From Phymorhynchus buccinoides (taxonomy: Eukaryota > Mollusca > Gastropoda > Neogastropoda > Raphitomidae): DNA of 64,000 nt. This document shows positions 10,296-20,900 of this stretch, piece after piece; position 1 is the stretch's first letter, and the number at the start of each line of letters is the position of its first letter. The notes beneath the pieces are model-generated. The model was given only the letters and a program-made list of their open reading frames with translations. It was not told the origin of the DNA and made no database searches. The stretch covers positions 49,452,372-49,516,371 of the forward strand of contig CM065699.1 in assembly GCA_017654935.2 (NCBI GenBank), written 5' to 3'. Both the position numbers and the translations under genes were made by a program.

Positions 10296-12307
10296 ATGGC
10301 TCCCAAGCGGAACAACATAATCCCCAATGGCCACTTCCACAAGGACTGGCAGCGCATGGTGAAGACATGGTTCAACCAGCCCATGCGCAAGAAGCGGCGC
10401 CAAGTCAAGCGCCAGAAGAAGGCCCTGGCCATCGCCCCCCGGCCTGTGGCGGGCCTCCTGCGGCCCACCGTGCGCTGCCCCACCTTCAAGTACAACACCC
10501 GCATCCGCACCGGACGAGGCTTCACCCTGGATGAGCTCAAGGTAGTGTGTGTGCTTGAGATTGTCTGAAATCGGTGTTTTCATCATGACGTGTTTTACAG
10601 ACCGGCCCGCCACAGACCAGCCCCCCATTTTTCAGTCTTTTTTCCCCCAAAGGAGCCAGAATGGTCAACATACTGACCGTGGGCCCTGATGGAGAAGAAG
10701 GACATGTCCTAGTACTCACTACTAGTATTATAGTGCGTTGCTTATGTTTTAAAAATTAATGAATATGGGGAGGGGAGGGCAGAAAGTTTTGAAGATTAAC
10801 AAAAAAGAAGTCTTTTCTTTTTTGCATTGTTAATGTTAGTACAAATAAAAGCAAGAAACTATAGATAACTAAGTGGAACATAGGTTAATAATTTAAATAA
10901 AAGCATAATTATTTACAGTGTACACAACGGTGGCGACTTTTCTATGTGTATTCAAGCTTGGATTTTGTTGTACTTTTTGTTTTTATTCTACTTTGGTGAT
11001 AACTGATACATGTGCCCTTTTTTGCCGTTGTCAGGAGGCTGGTGTGAACAAGAAGCAGGCGCGGAGCATCGGCATCGCGGTGGACTACCGGCGCCGCAAC
11101 GGTTCCCTGGAGAGCCTGCAGCTGAACGTGCAGCGCCTGAAGGAGTACAAGAACAAGCTGATCCTCTTCCCCAGGCACCCCAGCAAGCCCAAGAAGGGAG
11201 ACGCCAAAGTGAGCTTTCCTCTTGGCTTTTTCAACATCATTTTGACATCATTGGCGTCAGTCCATGGGTTGATAAAGAGGGCCAGGCCCCTCCAAATATC
11301 TTGCTCCATCATGGGTGCTACTCTTTCATTTTTATGCTCATTTCAGTACTTGTCTAGTTCTATCTTGGAAGTTTACAAAGGCAATGTAATAATTTTACAA
11401 GGCTTATCAGACTCAAACTGTCTGTCTCATTTTAACTCTCGTTTTATCTCTTAACTTTCCCCCCTGAATCGTCCGACGGGGATCTGCCCCTGTACCCTGC
11501 CGGGGCCATGGGTCCCTGGACCCCTGCCTTTCAGGTTTTTTCTTTTGGGGGAGTTGCACCCATGCTCCATTAATTGGCGGTGTTTGTTGTTTTTTGTCAT
11601 GATTTCAAAATCTTGTCTGAACCGTTTTGCATTCGCATTATGTGTTACAGAGAAAAAGCTCTTTCAGTGGTCAGGTACTTTCACACATCACATTTTGAAA
11701 AAAAATCTGGTTTTTCTAGGCACAAAGGTGTAGAGTGGCACACAGGTAACTCGTTTGCCTCGTATACAATGCACCCGAGTTCGAACCTGGGTACAGGGGA
11801 TTTTTCTGCTCACTCTGTACTAGGCCTTGCGGATGAGACGATAAACTGAGGTCCCGTGTACCGATGCACTTAGCACACGTTAAATTAAACCCAGTGGCAA
11901 CGAAAAAGTTGTCATTTGGTCAAAATGTAACCCAACCCCACCCCCCTTTCCTTCATCAGTCGCGCAAAAATCCTGCTGCACTACCGGTAACGCATTCTCT
12001 AGGTGGGAGCAGCCCGAATTTCACATAGACTAGAAATAGTACCATACCATGGACAAAAGTGATATTTGCAAGTTTTTCTTTGTGCCCGTGTCTCGCACAG
12101 GAGGAGGAGATGAAGATGGCGACCCAGCTGCAGGGCAAGCAGGTGATGCCCGTGGGCGAGGACGTCCGCCGGGAGAAGGCCCGCCCCATCACCGACGACG
12201 AGAAGAAGTTCAAGGCCTTCGTCGTTCTGCGCCAGGCCCGCATCAACAAGAAGCTGTTCGGCAAGCGCGAAAAGAAGAGGCGCGAAACGGAGGAGAAGGA
12301 CAAATAG
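10296..12307 (+). CDS. RPL13: 60S ribosomal protein L13 (eL13)
   Basis: Three coding exons, 10296-10541, 11035-11208 and 12101-12307, join in phase 0 with GT-AG introns into 208 aa (human 211). The product is a component of the large ribosomal subunit in the cytoplasm. Diagnostic segments are [37 protein letters not shown] and FTLDEL in exon 1; [30 protein letters not shown] in exon 2; and [24 protein letters not shown] and a basic tail in exon 3. The start ATG has a good context (CAGCCATGG) 5 nt after an acceptor. Exons are GC-rich with biased codons, as expected for a highly expressed gene, against AT-rich introns. Intron 3 carries a SINE. Regulation by a 5' TOP tract is expected; a candidate lies at 5507. 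Confidence 0.97.
11727..12046 (+). mobile_element. tRNA-derived SINE (family S1) in RPL13 intron 3
   Basis: The head has an A-box-like GTGGCACACAGGTAACTCG and a B-box-like GAGTTCGAACCTGG. The body has GATGAGACGATAAACTGAGG, CACTTAGCACACGTTAAA and AAAAAGTTGTCATTTGGTCA. The tail has CTCTAGGTGGGAGCAGCCCG. A second copy is at 61323-61690. It ends about 55 bp before the exon 3 acceptor. Confidence 0.85.
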
Positions 12308-12435
12308 GCTGACTGTTTGTTCGTAACTGTGTTATGAGAGTAAACGAAGTGGAAGGGATTTGAAGGTGTTTGTTTGGTGTGTGTTGAGTGGTGAACTGTC
12401 TTCTTTTTCTCCAAGTTTGGGTGGTGAAGTATGGG

Positions 12436-13306
12436 TGCCATATTTTACGGACTATAAGGCGAACCTGATTATGAGACGCACCCTCCTGAATTTAACACAA
12501 ATTTCAGGTTTTGTTTATATTATCATCTTCTTCGCTGTACGTGGCCACAATCAACACTTTGATTATTTTGCCACGGAACCGGGAGGTTCTACCACTTATG
12601 CCGGAAGAAAAGGCTCAAAGCCTGAGAAGAAACTGAAAAGTTAGGCCTTAGACAGAAGAGGGACAGGTAAAAAGATGAAGGTTTAAGTGCTTGCACTGGG
12701 TTAAGACCATTAAACCCCCCAGTTCAGCCGGGAAGGAACAGGCCCCACTTCCAGCAACAAGCAAAAGCAGGAGGGGGGAAAAAAAAGCAGAAGAGAGTTT
12801 GGGTTGCTAGCCCAATGACCCCTGAGTGGTTACACACCATCAGGCATGACGGGTGCAGCAGGTGGGTGTCCATTCAGGTGCTTCCAGACTCTGGCTGCGA
12901 AAGTCTCTGGTCACATGATAATAATAAACGGACACTTATATAGCGCTTTTTATCGAGCACAAAGCGCTTTACAATCAGCATTGAAACACTTACGACATGA
13001 CATACACACGCGCGCGTGCACGCATGCGAGTGAACGCGTTCTTGCCCAGACATACGCACACAGACCCACACACATTTCATCAAACACACTTATACTTGTA
13101 CAGCGCAAGGGTCTCAGTCTGGGGAAAAAAGTATCGCTTTATACAGTGGAACCTCCCTTATAAGACCTTCAAAAATCATCCAAAATGAGGTCTTAACAGG
13201 GAGGTAATTTTAATACTTACAAAGAATGGCAATGTCTCAGAGAAGAGGTCTTATGCGGGAGGGAGTCTCTAAGGGAGGTTCGACTGTAGTCTGTAAAATA
13301 CGGTAA
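12436..13306 (+). mobile_element. MITE family C copy carrying two nested insertions
   Basis: The left part reads ATATTTTACGGACTATAAGGCG (first 20 or so bases from about 12438) and the right end reads GTCTGTAAAATACGGTA (to 13306). The copy is split first by a roughly 560-bp insert (about 12530-13090: the GTGGCCACAATCAACAC module plus a LINE-like 3' end with TATATAGCGC) and again by a pogo-like MITE at 13144-13286. Other family C copies are at 13318-13490, 16917-17062 and 49112-49222. Confidence 0.6.
13144..13286 (+). mobile_element. pogo-like MITE (family B), copy 1
   Basis: It begins CAGTGGAACCTCCCTTATAA and ends in the inverse (GGGAGGTTCGACTG), with TA on both sides. Six loci of the family are present in the window (14286, 38391, 41970, 45180, 49421). 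TA target duplication and CAGTGGAACCTC ends are typical of pogo/Tc1-mariner elements. Non-coding. Confidence 0.8.
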
Positions 13307-13317
13307 CTAAATTTTAT

Positions 13318-13490
13318 ACCGTATTTTACGAATACAAGGCGCACCTGATTATAAAGTGCACCCCCGCAATTTTTTCACAAAACTCAGATTTTGTTATATT
13401 TTCTTCCTATATTATAAGGCGCAGGGGTTTCAGTCTAGGAAAAAAAAGTATCGCCTTATTGTGTGTAAAATGTAAAATACAGTATATATT
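13318..13490 (+). mobile_element. MITE family C
   Basis: The left end is CCGTATTTTACGAATACAAG and the interior has GGCGCACC...TATAAGGCGC inverted motifs. The right end is GTAAAATACAGTA. Short inverted ends and a TA-like border. Confidence 0.6.
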
Positions 13491-13666
13491 TTTAAAATTT
13501 TATGAAACTTGTATGTGTGAGTGCTCTTGATGCTTTCCCTTTCCTAAGCCACTAGTAAGGAAATATTTTTACATGAAGTTCAACTGCAGGCATGAGATTT
13601 TTCAACCTTTAGGCTGATCTTTTTGATGGCCCTAAAGATAATTTTTTAGATGGTGATAAAGAGTCC

Positions 13667-14023
13667 GGTAAAGGTCAAGATGTGCCACCCCCCCTACCTA
13701 TCTCGGTTAATTGTATTTTTCCGTTATTGCCTTTCTTACCATACATAAAGCTGTATTTTAGGAACATTTTTAGCTAATAACCTTTTTGGAATACTAACCC
13801 TATAACTATAAGACGGAAAAACGCAACGAACCACAACTGTGACAAATCGCGGTGTACTGCAGTACATAGTGGGGGGTAGGGTTAGGGTTAGGTTTAGTAT
13901 TCCAAAAAGGTCATTAGCTAAAATGTTCCTAAAATACAGCTTTATGTATGGTAAGAAAGGCAAAAACGGAAAAATACAATTAACCGAGAAATGCATGGGG
14001 GGTGGCACATCTTTACCTTTACC
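13667..14023 (+). mobile_element. Foldback MITE (family F), copy 1, with 8-bp TSD
   Basis: The ends are GGTAAAGGTCAAGATGTGCC and its inverse (GGCACATCTTTACCTTTACC). Inverted arms of about 130 bp surround a core of roughly 90 bp holding a TTAGGG-like run. Flanking AAGAGTCC is exactly repeated (13659-13666 and 14024-14031), an 8-bp target duplication. A second copy (21060-21432) lies in the opposite orientation. GG termini with 8-bp TSD would fit a Merlin-type or other 8-bp-TSD superfamily. Confidence 0.9.
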
Positions 14024-14285
14024 AAGAGTCCAAGTATAGAAACACTTCTTATGAGTGAATAAAAAATTAATTGAATGTATTCTTGAAATGCTGTTTTTAA
14101 GGTTTGCACTTCAACAAAAGCTTCAGCCTTTTTTCCCAGCCTAAATCATAATTTATCAATCTCATGCCTAGGTGTGACAGACAAAAATTATACAGAAAAA
14201 TAATTGTGTGTGTGTCCAATTGTGAACATTAATTAAGAACACAATACACAGAAGTGTGTGTGCAACCTGGAACAAGTTATAAACT

Positions 14286-14424
14286 AGGGGAACCTCCCTT
14301 ATAAGACCTTCAAAAATCATCCAAATTGAGGTCATATGGGAGGGGTCTTATAAGGGAGGTGATTTTAATACTTACAAAGAAGGGCAATGTCTCAGAGAAG
14401 TCTCTTATAAGGGAGGTTCCACTG
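14286..14424 (+). mobile_element. pogo-like MITE (family B), copy 2
   Basis: AACCTCCCTTATAAGACC on the left and GGGAGGTTCCACTGTA on the right. The left tip is eroded (CTAGGGGAACC instead of TACAGTGGAACC). Confidence 0.75.
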
Positions 14425-14866
14425 TATAAGCAAAGGAAAATGACAGAAAAAAGATGTGAAGGATATAAACATACTTCCGCTAGATGGCAGGCTTCCCTTC
14501 CCCCGAAGACCATGTTATTTTAGTGCCACCAATTATGTATTTATTTTTTACCACCTGTAATCACTAACAAGCAATGGTTTGCACATCATTTTTTAACTAA
14601 CAAGAGTTGGTTAGTTACTCACCAACTCACAAGAGTTGGTTAGTTACTCGGCATGCATGTACATGTAAAAAAAAGACCTAAGTTGGAGTCTGGAAGTGCA
14701 ACACCCAGAAAGCTCTTATTTTCCCTCTTAGGATTAGATCGAGTAAGTAAATCAACACATACAGGCAGGCATAATTGTATGGACAGCTGAGACAATTTGG
14801 ACATTTTACCTTTTCTTTGGTTTTATTTTAAGCAGCGACCAAAACTTAAGGCCCAGAAAGACAATC

Positions 14867-15173
14867 ATCTCCGAAAACTCACGAACTCAATAAAACGCAC
14901 CCAGCTATAACAAAACTGAATTTATTCTTTTAACATTAAGTTCATTCCAAAAAATCATTAATCAGAACGAGTTCAGTCAACAAAATGCCTAAACAACTTC
15001 CCCCTCCTCTTGAAAAGTCACATTTTAGTGCCACCACACAAAATTTGAAGCGATTCGGTTAAGCGGTTCAATTGATTCTATTTTTGTTGATTTTTTAACT
15101 TAATGTTAAAAGAATAAATTCAGTTTTGTTATGAGCTGGGTGCGTTTTATTGAGTTCGTGAGTTTTCGGAGAT
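14867..15173. mobile_element. Foldback MITE, about 307 bp
   Basis: The left arm starts ATCTCCGAAAACTCACGAAC and the right arm ends GTTCGTGAGTTTTCGGAGAT. The arms, about 75-80 bp each, are nearly perfect inverse copies that include AAACGCACCCAGCT and TTCTTTTAACATTAAG. The core is non-coding. No exact target duplication was seen. Confidence 0.85.
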
Positions 15174-15655
15174 GTAATTTTGTTCAGAGTAGATTATTCA
15201 GCCTAAATCGTGCATGTGGCTGGCTACAAACACTAGTATAGAGAAAAACACGGGTCTTCATTCCATTTGCAATGTACTCACTTTTTTTTTTAATCAAATG
15301 GTACCAAAGAAACAAGGATTAACTCTTCTAGTGCCATGTATTTTTTGACGTCCTTGTATTGTCCGTTGCATCTCAAACCAACAAGAGGGGGAGTGATTGT
15401 TTTTGACTTCTCATAAGGTAATTTAATGGAAGAAACGGTCACATAAACTCTATAAAAAAAATAGACAAACACATGGCAGGGAATGCATTTGGTGGGAGTG
15501 TAGAGTGATGTCTTGTGGGAGTGTAGAGTGATTGTTGTAGAGTGATGTCTTGGGCAGACCTGTTGAACAATTTGGACCTCTACTAGAAATTGGTTGAATA
15601 TTACTTTAATGGAGGACTACTCGCTACTCATTTCAGCTGCAGACACTTGTGTAGG
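15174..15655. other. Non-coding spacer with repeat scraps
   Basis: No gene is seen. The segment at about 15320-15470 (CATGTATTTTTTGACGTCCT, CCGTTGCATCTCAAACC) recurs at 41055-41275 and 49975-50120, so it is another dispersed repeat. Short GTGTAGAGTGATGTCTTG duplications lie at 15500-15550. Confidence 0.4.
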
Positions 15656-16222
15656 ACAGACCCGTTTACCATTCCGGTTTAGCCGGAAATTCCAGAAATT
15701 TGCTAAAATTCCGGGTAAAATAGTAAATTCCGGATTTCGAAAAACCGTCTATATTTGTCCGTTCGTAGAAAAGACGCAAGGGTTGACCGAAACGTGTACA
15801 CACACTACGTCATCAAAAAGCTCTCACATATTTTCATTGGTTAAAGGGGTTATTTTCGATCTATTTCTCTGGCGGTATTTTAATTCGAAGAGCTTTCCAG
15901 GCTTTTTTAATGGTAGAGATTGTAATTAGGGCATGATTTTAGATTATATTATCACTGGAAAATACGATGATGTGAGTTTTGAAATCAACATCATACATCG
16001 TGGACATTTCCAGGTATTTTGCTTTTTCCAGCTTGTTTTATACTAAAATTTACTAAGAATTAGTGCGAAATTGAGCCAAGAAATCATCACAATATTGAAA
16101 ATCGACGCCGATGTTCGCGGAAAGGACCGCTTTATCGCGAGTTGTACAGATCATGTGAATTCAAATTCCGGGTTTTTTTGTGGCAAATTCCGGATTTTTC
16201 ATTATAAGGGTAAACAGGTCTG
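15656..16222. mobile_element. Non-autonomous DNA transposon with CAGACC...GGTCTG ends
   Basis: ACAGACCCGTTTACC at the left and GGTAAACAGGTCTG at the right are inverse copies. Subterminal AAATTCCGG motifs occur in both orientations. The right end matches that of the insert at 9495-9949. No transposase reading frame remains. Confidence 0.6.
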
Positions 16223-16910
16223 CTTGGGTGAATGTATTTGCCCTAGAAGAGTAATTGTTAATCAGAGGTGCATGTGAATACCTGAGCATAGACTCAATTG
16301 AAAGTATGAGCACACAGAACAATCTATCGCTCAGTCCTGTCAATTATGAGCAAATGCGTGCTGCTACAAAGAAATAGGTTCAGCAAGTACTTCAGCTGGA
16401 TTTTTGAAAGTGAGAAAAACACAGGAGAATGGACCGGTTAGTAGATAAGCAAAGGGAAAAGGCAGAGTCTAAGAGTGACTGTTTAGAGGAAGTTCTAAGC
16501 ACAGAACTTCCAGAAGGTGGGGGGGGGAACATTTTTTACAAAAGATGTTGGGGAGGAACAATCCTGTTTCACACAGTCCATTCAATGACAATACCAACCG
16601 ATTTAAAAATCGGACCATAGAAATTTATTGGGCAACACACAGCATAGTACCTGGATCCTTTCTTACAAAAAAACAAACATTTACTGATTTAGGCTGTCCC
16701 ATTGAGTCTGGGCTCTACAGTAACGCTCCTCTCTCACCGCTCATTCCGAGTCCCAACTCGCAGCCTCACCCCGGTTTGTCAGGTCACACAATCACAGACC
16801 CCGGAACCAGCAGTACACAGGCAGCAGATCAGTGTGAAGTTGTCAAGTGGCAACCACCAGAGAAGACACTGCACTGATAACTGGAGTTCAGTGGAGCCAG
16901 TTCTGATCTT
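16223..16910. other. Non-coding spacer
   Basis: No gene or clear repeat family was recognised. Short open frames lack supporting motifs. Confidence 0.35.
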
Positions 16911-16916
16911 GCATGT

Positions 16917-17062
16917 ACCATATTTTACTATAAGGCGCACCCCCGCCAAGTTTTACACAGAATGCAGATTTTGTTATTATAGTTACTATATTATCAGTCA
17001 TTATAAGCAAATCTCAGTCTGGGGAAAAAGCATCGCCTTACAGTTCGTAAAATACAGTATGC
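16917..17062 (+). mobile_element. MITE family C
   Basis: It starts ACCATATTTTACTATAAGGC and ends TTCGTAAAATACAGTA. The interior has GCGCACCCCCGCCAAG, shared with 13318-13490. Confidence 0.55.
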
Positions 17063-17074
17063 ATTACACCACTT

Positions 17075-17869
17075 AAGGGCTCGGCACACGCTGCAACTTT
17101 TTAGTTGCATACAACAAATTGCAGTTAAAATCGCAGAGCTTGTGGCACACGCTGCAACTTTGATGCAACACCCTTGCAATCCCGTGCCATATATGGAAAA
17201 TTCTCGCGAGACTTTCCGTGACTTCCTTTGGCTTACATTCTAACAAAATGGCTTCCTCCGAGCGCGATGAAAATGACACGACGATCTTATCATTGCTGCT
17301 GCTGCTACGGTTGTTATTTTGTCATTCACGATGACGATGGTCGGTACCAGAGTCCTGTTTCGAGTAGGTGTACTTCTAAAAACTCAAAATGACAAATAGG
17401 GCCTACTAGGCCTAGTAGCCTATTTCTATGTTTACACACTGTTTTGATCTAGACTACATCGATTGAAAAAGAAAACATGCCGTGGAAGTATTCATCATTC
17501 ATGATGCCGCCCATTTCATGGCTTATTTGAATTTTGGCCTCTTGTGCATGCCCCGACTTTTGTTAATCGGGACACTCGGTTCCCAAATGCAGGGAAAATT
17601 ACGAATTAACTCGATCGATAACTTGCATGTTTCAGTCCGACAGTTTCACTCCGACATTGAGACATAAAAATCACGTGATACGAAACGACGCGCGCGCTCT
17701 GATTGGCTGCAACCTACAACTTGTTGCAAGTGGAGGCTCAGAGATAGGATCGTTTTCTATCGCCCTACAACCCACAGCTGCAACGCTACAACCTTGTAGG
17801 TTGCATGAAACTTGCAACCACAAAGTTGTAGGTACAACAAGCAAAAGTTGCAGCGTGTGCCGAGCCCTT
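17075..17869. mobile_element. Non-autonomous DNA transposon, 795 bp
   Basis: The ends AAGGGCTCGGCACACGCTGC and its inverse (GCAGCGTGTGCCGAGCCCTT) form inverted repeats of about 27 bp, and subterminal GTTGCA/TGCAAC motifs repeat many times inside, as hAT transposase sites often do. The flanks CACCACTT and TACTACTT match at 6 of 8 positions, a possible decayed 8-bp target duplication. It lies 32 bp past the TMEM70 stop codon, within its probable 3' UTR. Confidence 0.75.
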
Positions 17870-17900
17870 TACTACTTAGCAAATTTGTAAAATACTACGG

Positions 17901-20900
17901 TCATCTATCCTCTTTCTCGGGCGGCTTGTCCAGCTTCCTCCCGGTCGCTGTATTTATCATGTCCCTGATGTCCTGGTCCTGGACAAGGTCCAGCTGGATG
18001 GACCGCTGCATTTCGTAGCCCATCAGCACGTTGTAGAACCGGGGCAGGGCAAAGTCCGACGGGCTGATCAGGTAGGATCGCCCCAGGATCTTCACGTTGC
18101 CCAGAAACACGCCCGTGATCCTGCCCGGGGGTTTCCTCTCCACCGAGCTCAGGTCGAAGTGCAGGGTTTTGCTGGTCATCTTCCAGTCCCGCACCACGGC
18201 GGCAAATTTAGTCGCGTCAGCGTCGGTGTAGATGCGCTGGATACTGCGCCTGCAGATGCCGTTGACCCCGGTCAGCAACAGGCTGTAGGCGAAGATGTAC
18301 AGTGCGGCTCCCAGCGAACCAGACGTCACACCGAGGCCCTGCACAACAAACAATATCGGAAAATTGGGGCTAATAAATTCAGGGCTCCCAATCGTCCCGC
18401 AAAACTTACAGTATAGAGGGTCCTAGAGGCGGGATAGAGGGTCTCAGTGGCATTGTGAATGATAAAAAGAATTTTTCTAGTGCATCCCTGGGACCCCCAG
18501 TTCATTCTTTTAGAGGGTCCCTGAGAATGTTAGTGCTTCATAGACCCCCAAATGGGGGTCCCCGGGAACCCTGGGCTATTGCAGAATATTTATCGGGAAA
18601 ACAAATATCAGTCTGTTCTTGCTTTTGTCGTACCCTGGCTTAACTCGTTCGCATCGCAACGATTTTGAATTATTAAAAAGACTCACAAATCACCCCAGAC
18701 ATACACACAAACAAAACGTACATAAACAAAAGGAGATATGAAAGAAGATTACAGGTTTTTACTTCAGGTTTAGACACAGGGAGTGTGTCAGCGTGTTAAT
18801 GCAGTAACAATTTTTTTTTACGATTCATATACTTGTTTTCAAGTTTATTTGTTTACTGGTCTATTTATATTGTAAGCGCTTAGGGCCTTTTTTTTAAGTT
18901 TAAAAGCCACAAACGCACACTTGTTCAGAATGTTGGTACATACCCTGGCTAAAAGACTCCAGGGATCATCCGAAGCACTGGCACAACATGGCCTACTCCT
19001 ACCGAATAGTGGAATGGGCTTTAACGTGTGCGCAAGATTATTGTGCATGCGTTCGCACACAGGACCTTTTAAGTCTCATCCGAAGGACTTTTTCCATCCG
19101 AAGGACTTTTTCCCCAACTAACGTCAGGTACCCATTTACACCCGGGTGGAGTGAGGAAAATAGGAGTAAAGTGCCTTTCCCAAGGACACACCACTGCGAC
19201 CCCAGCTGGATTTGAACTCTCAAACCTGACGGATTACGAGACAGCGACTCAACCAACTGAGCTACAGTGGCTTCTGGGAGTTATCTCTCTCTGGTTGCTT
19301 GTGTGTATGCGTAAGCACTTGAGGCTTTTCACAGATCAAGATTAAGCACCACAAATGCTTGTTGTCCCCCCTCCGTGGGGATACCGGGGGGTCTTGTACA
19401 AATAGTTCCCCTACCTTCTGGAAGTTCTGTGCTTGTAACTTCTAATTCTGCCACTCTCTTTGACTCTGCCTTTTCCCTTTGCTTACTTATCATCTGCTAT
19501 CTTTCTATCTCACTGGTCCATTCTCCTAGCCTTTTTTCTATAAATTCTTACAAAGGTTTCTTCAGCCGAAGTCGGACACTGTTGGGCCTACCTATTTCTT
19601 AGGCGCATAACAGTAGCATGACGCATCTACGCTCATATGACAGGAAACTGAGCGAACGAAGACGAGGAAGAAATGCTTGCTATACGACTCCAGGGATGCT
19701 TAACGACTCCAGGGATCATCCCAACAGCCAGAGCACTTGAACACTTTGGTACAAATCCACCAGCTAGGGATGAGAACATTACGTGTGTGACCATTTTTGA
19801 TTACCCCGCCATGTGGGCAGCCACACTCCAACTTCAGTGGATTTTAGACTGATGATGTTATGCCAGGAGCTTGTCATGGCTTAAGACAATCCCTGCACAT
19901 CAATTCAGAGCATAACAACATTTTGATGTACCTTGGCGCTCTTAGCTTATATCAACTGGTCTGACACAGCCTCATGCCAAAGCAGATGCTTGTTATAATG
20001 GGAATTGTTCGGAAAAAAATTAAGGTGAGTAACTTCATGGTGTGTGGGAGTGATCTTGCCTAATTCAATCGGTCAAACAGAGGAAGTCACTCTACCATCA
20101 GCTCTTGTAGCCTATCGACTCGTGTGTTTGAGCAGACATACAGCACTTAGAACACTGTGCGTCATTCTAAAAAATATGTCATTTATATTTTTTGGTCACA
20201 TTTTGCAAGTTTTATCAGTTTGTAGCCACTGGCCACCCCTAATTGTTCTATAAAAAATGTTTGCAAGTCGCTGACTCGCATCCTGCGGTTTCAAGCTTCG
20301 ACACCATTGTTGCTATGGTATTTGACCGAGTAATAGAGGTAAACTCTAATTTTCACAAAGTGCTCTCCCCTAGTTTTTTTTTCGAAAATCGTCTAAAGAC
20401 TCTATTACCAGGTTGGGCCAGCAGGAGTAGATGACCTTGAGGGACATGCCGTAGATGGGCAGGGCCAGGCCGTTGATGACCACCTGACCCCAGAAGCTCA
20501 ATCGGTTCATGTTGTTGTCGTACACCAGCTTCAAGCCCGGGCCCACCCCGTCTTCCTCGTTGCGCCCTTTGAACGTGCGACGCTTTCTGCTGAACGTCGT
20601 CTCCTGACGCTGGTGAACAACGTGAAAGGCAGGGCCGGTTTGTGTCTGAAGCTTGGTTTTAGCAATCTGCGAGAGGGAGAGAAAATATGGTGGCTGAATA
20701 CCAAGCACATGCTGACAGTGATGTACCGATGATCGAAAAGTGATAGGACAAACTGTCCTGACAAGATAAATCAATAGGACAATGTCCTGGCTCTTGCAGA
20801 AATCAATAAGACAAAGCGTGCCAGTGTTAAAAAATTAATCAGACATTTTTGTCCTGACAGGGAAGAACACAATAGGATATTTTCAATTTTAATAGGTCAA

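Noticed and set aside
11200..11454. Extension of the RPL13 exon 2 frame to 11454
   Set aside because: This is intron read-through past the GTGAGC donor; homology stops exactly at GDAK.
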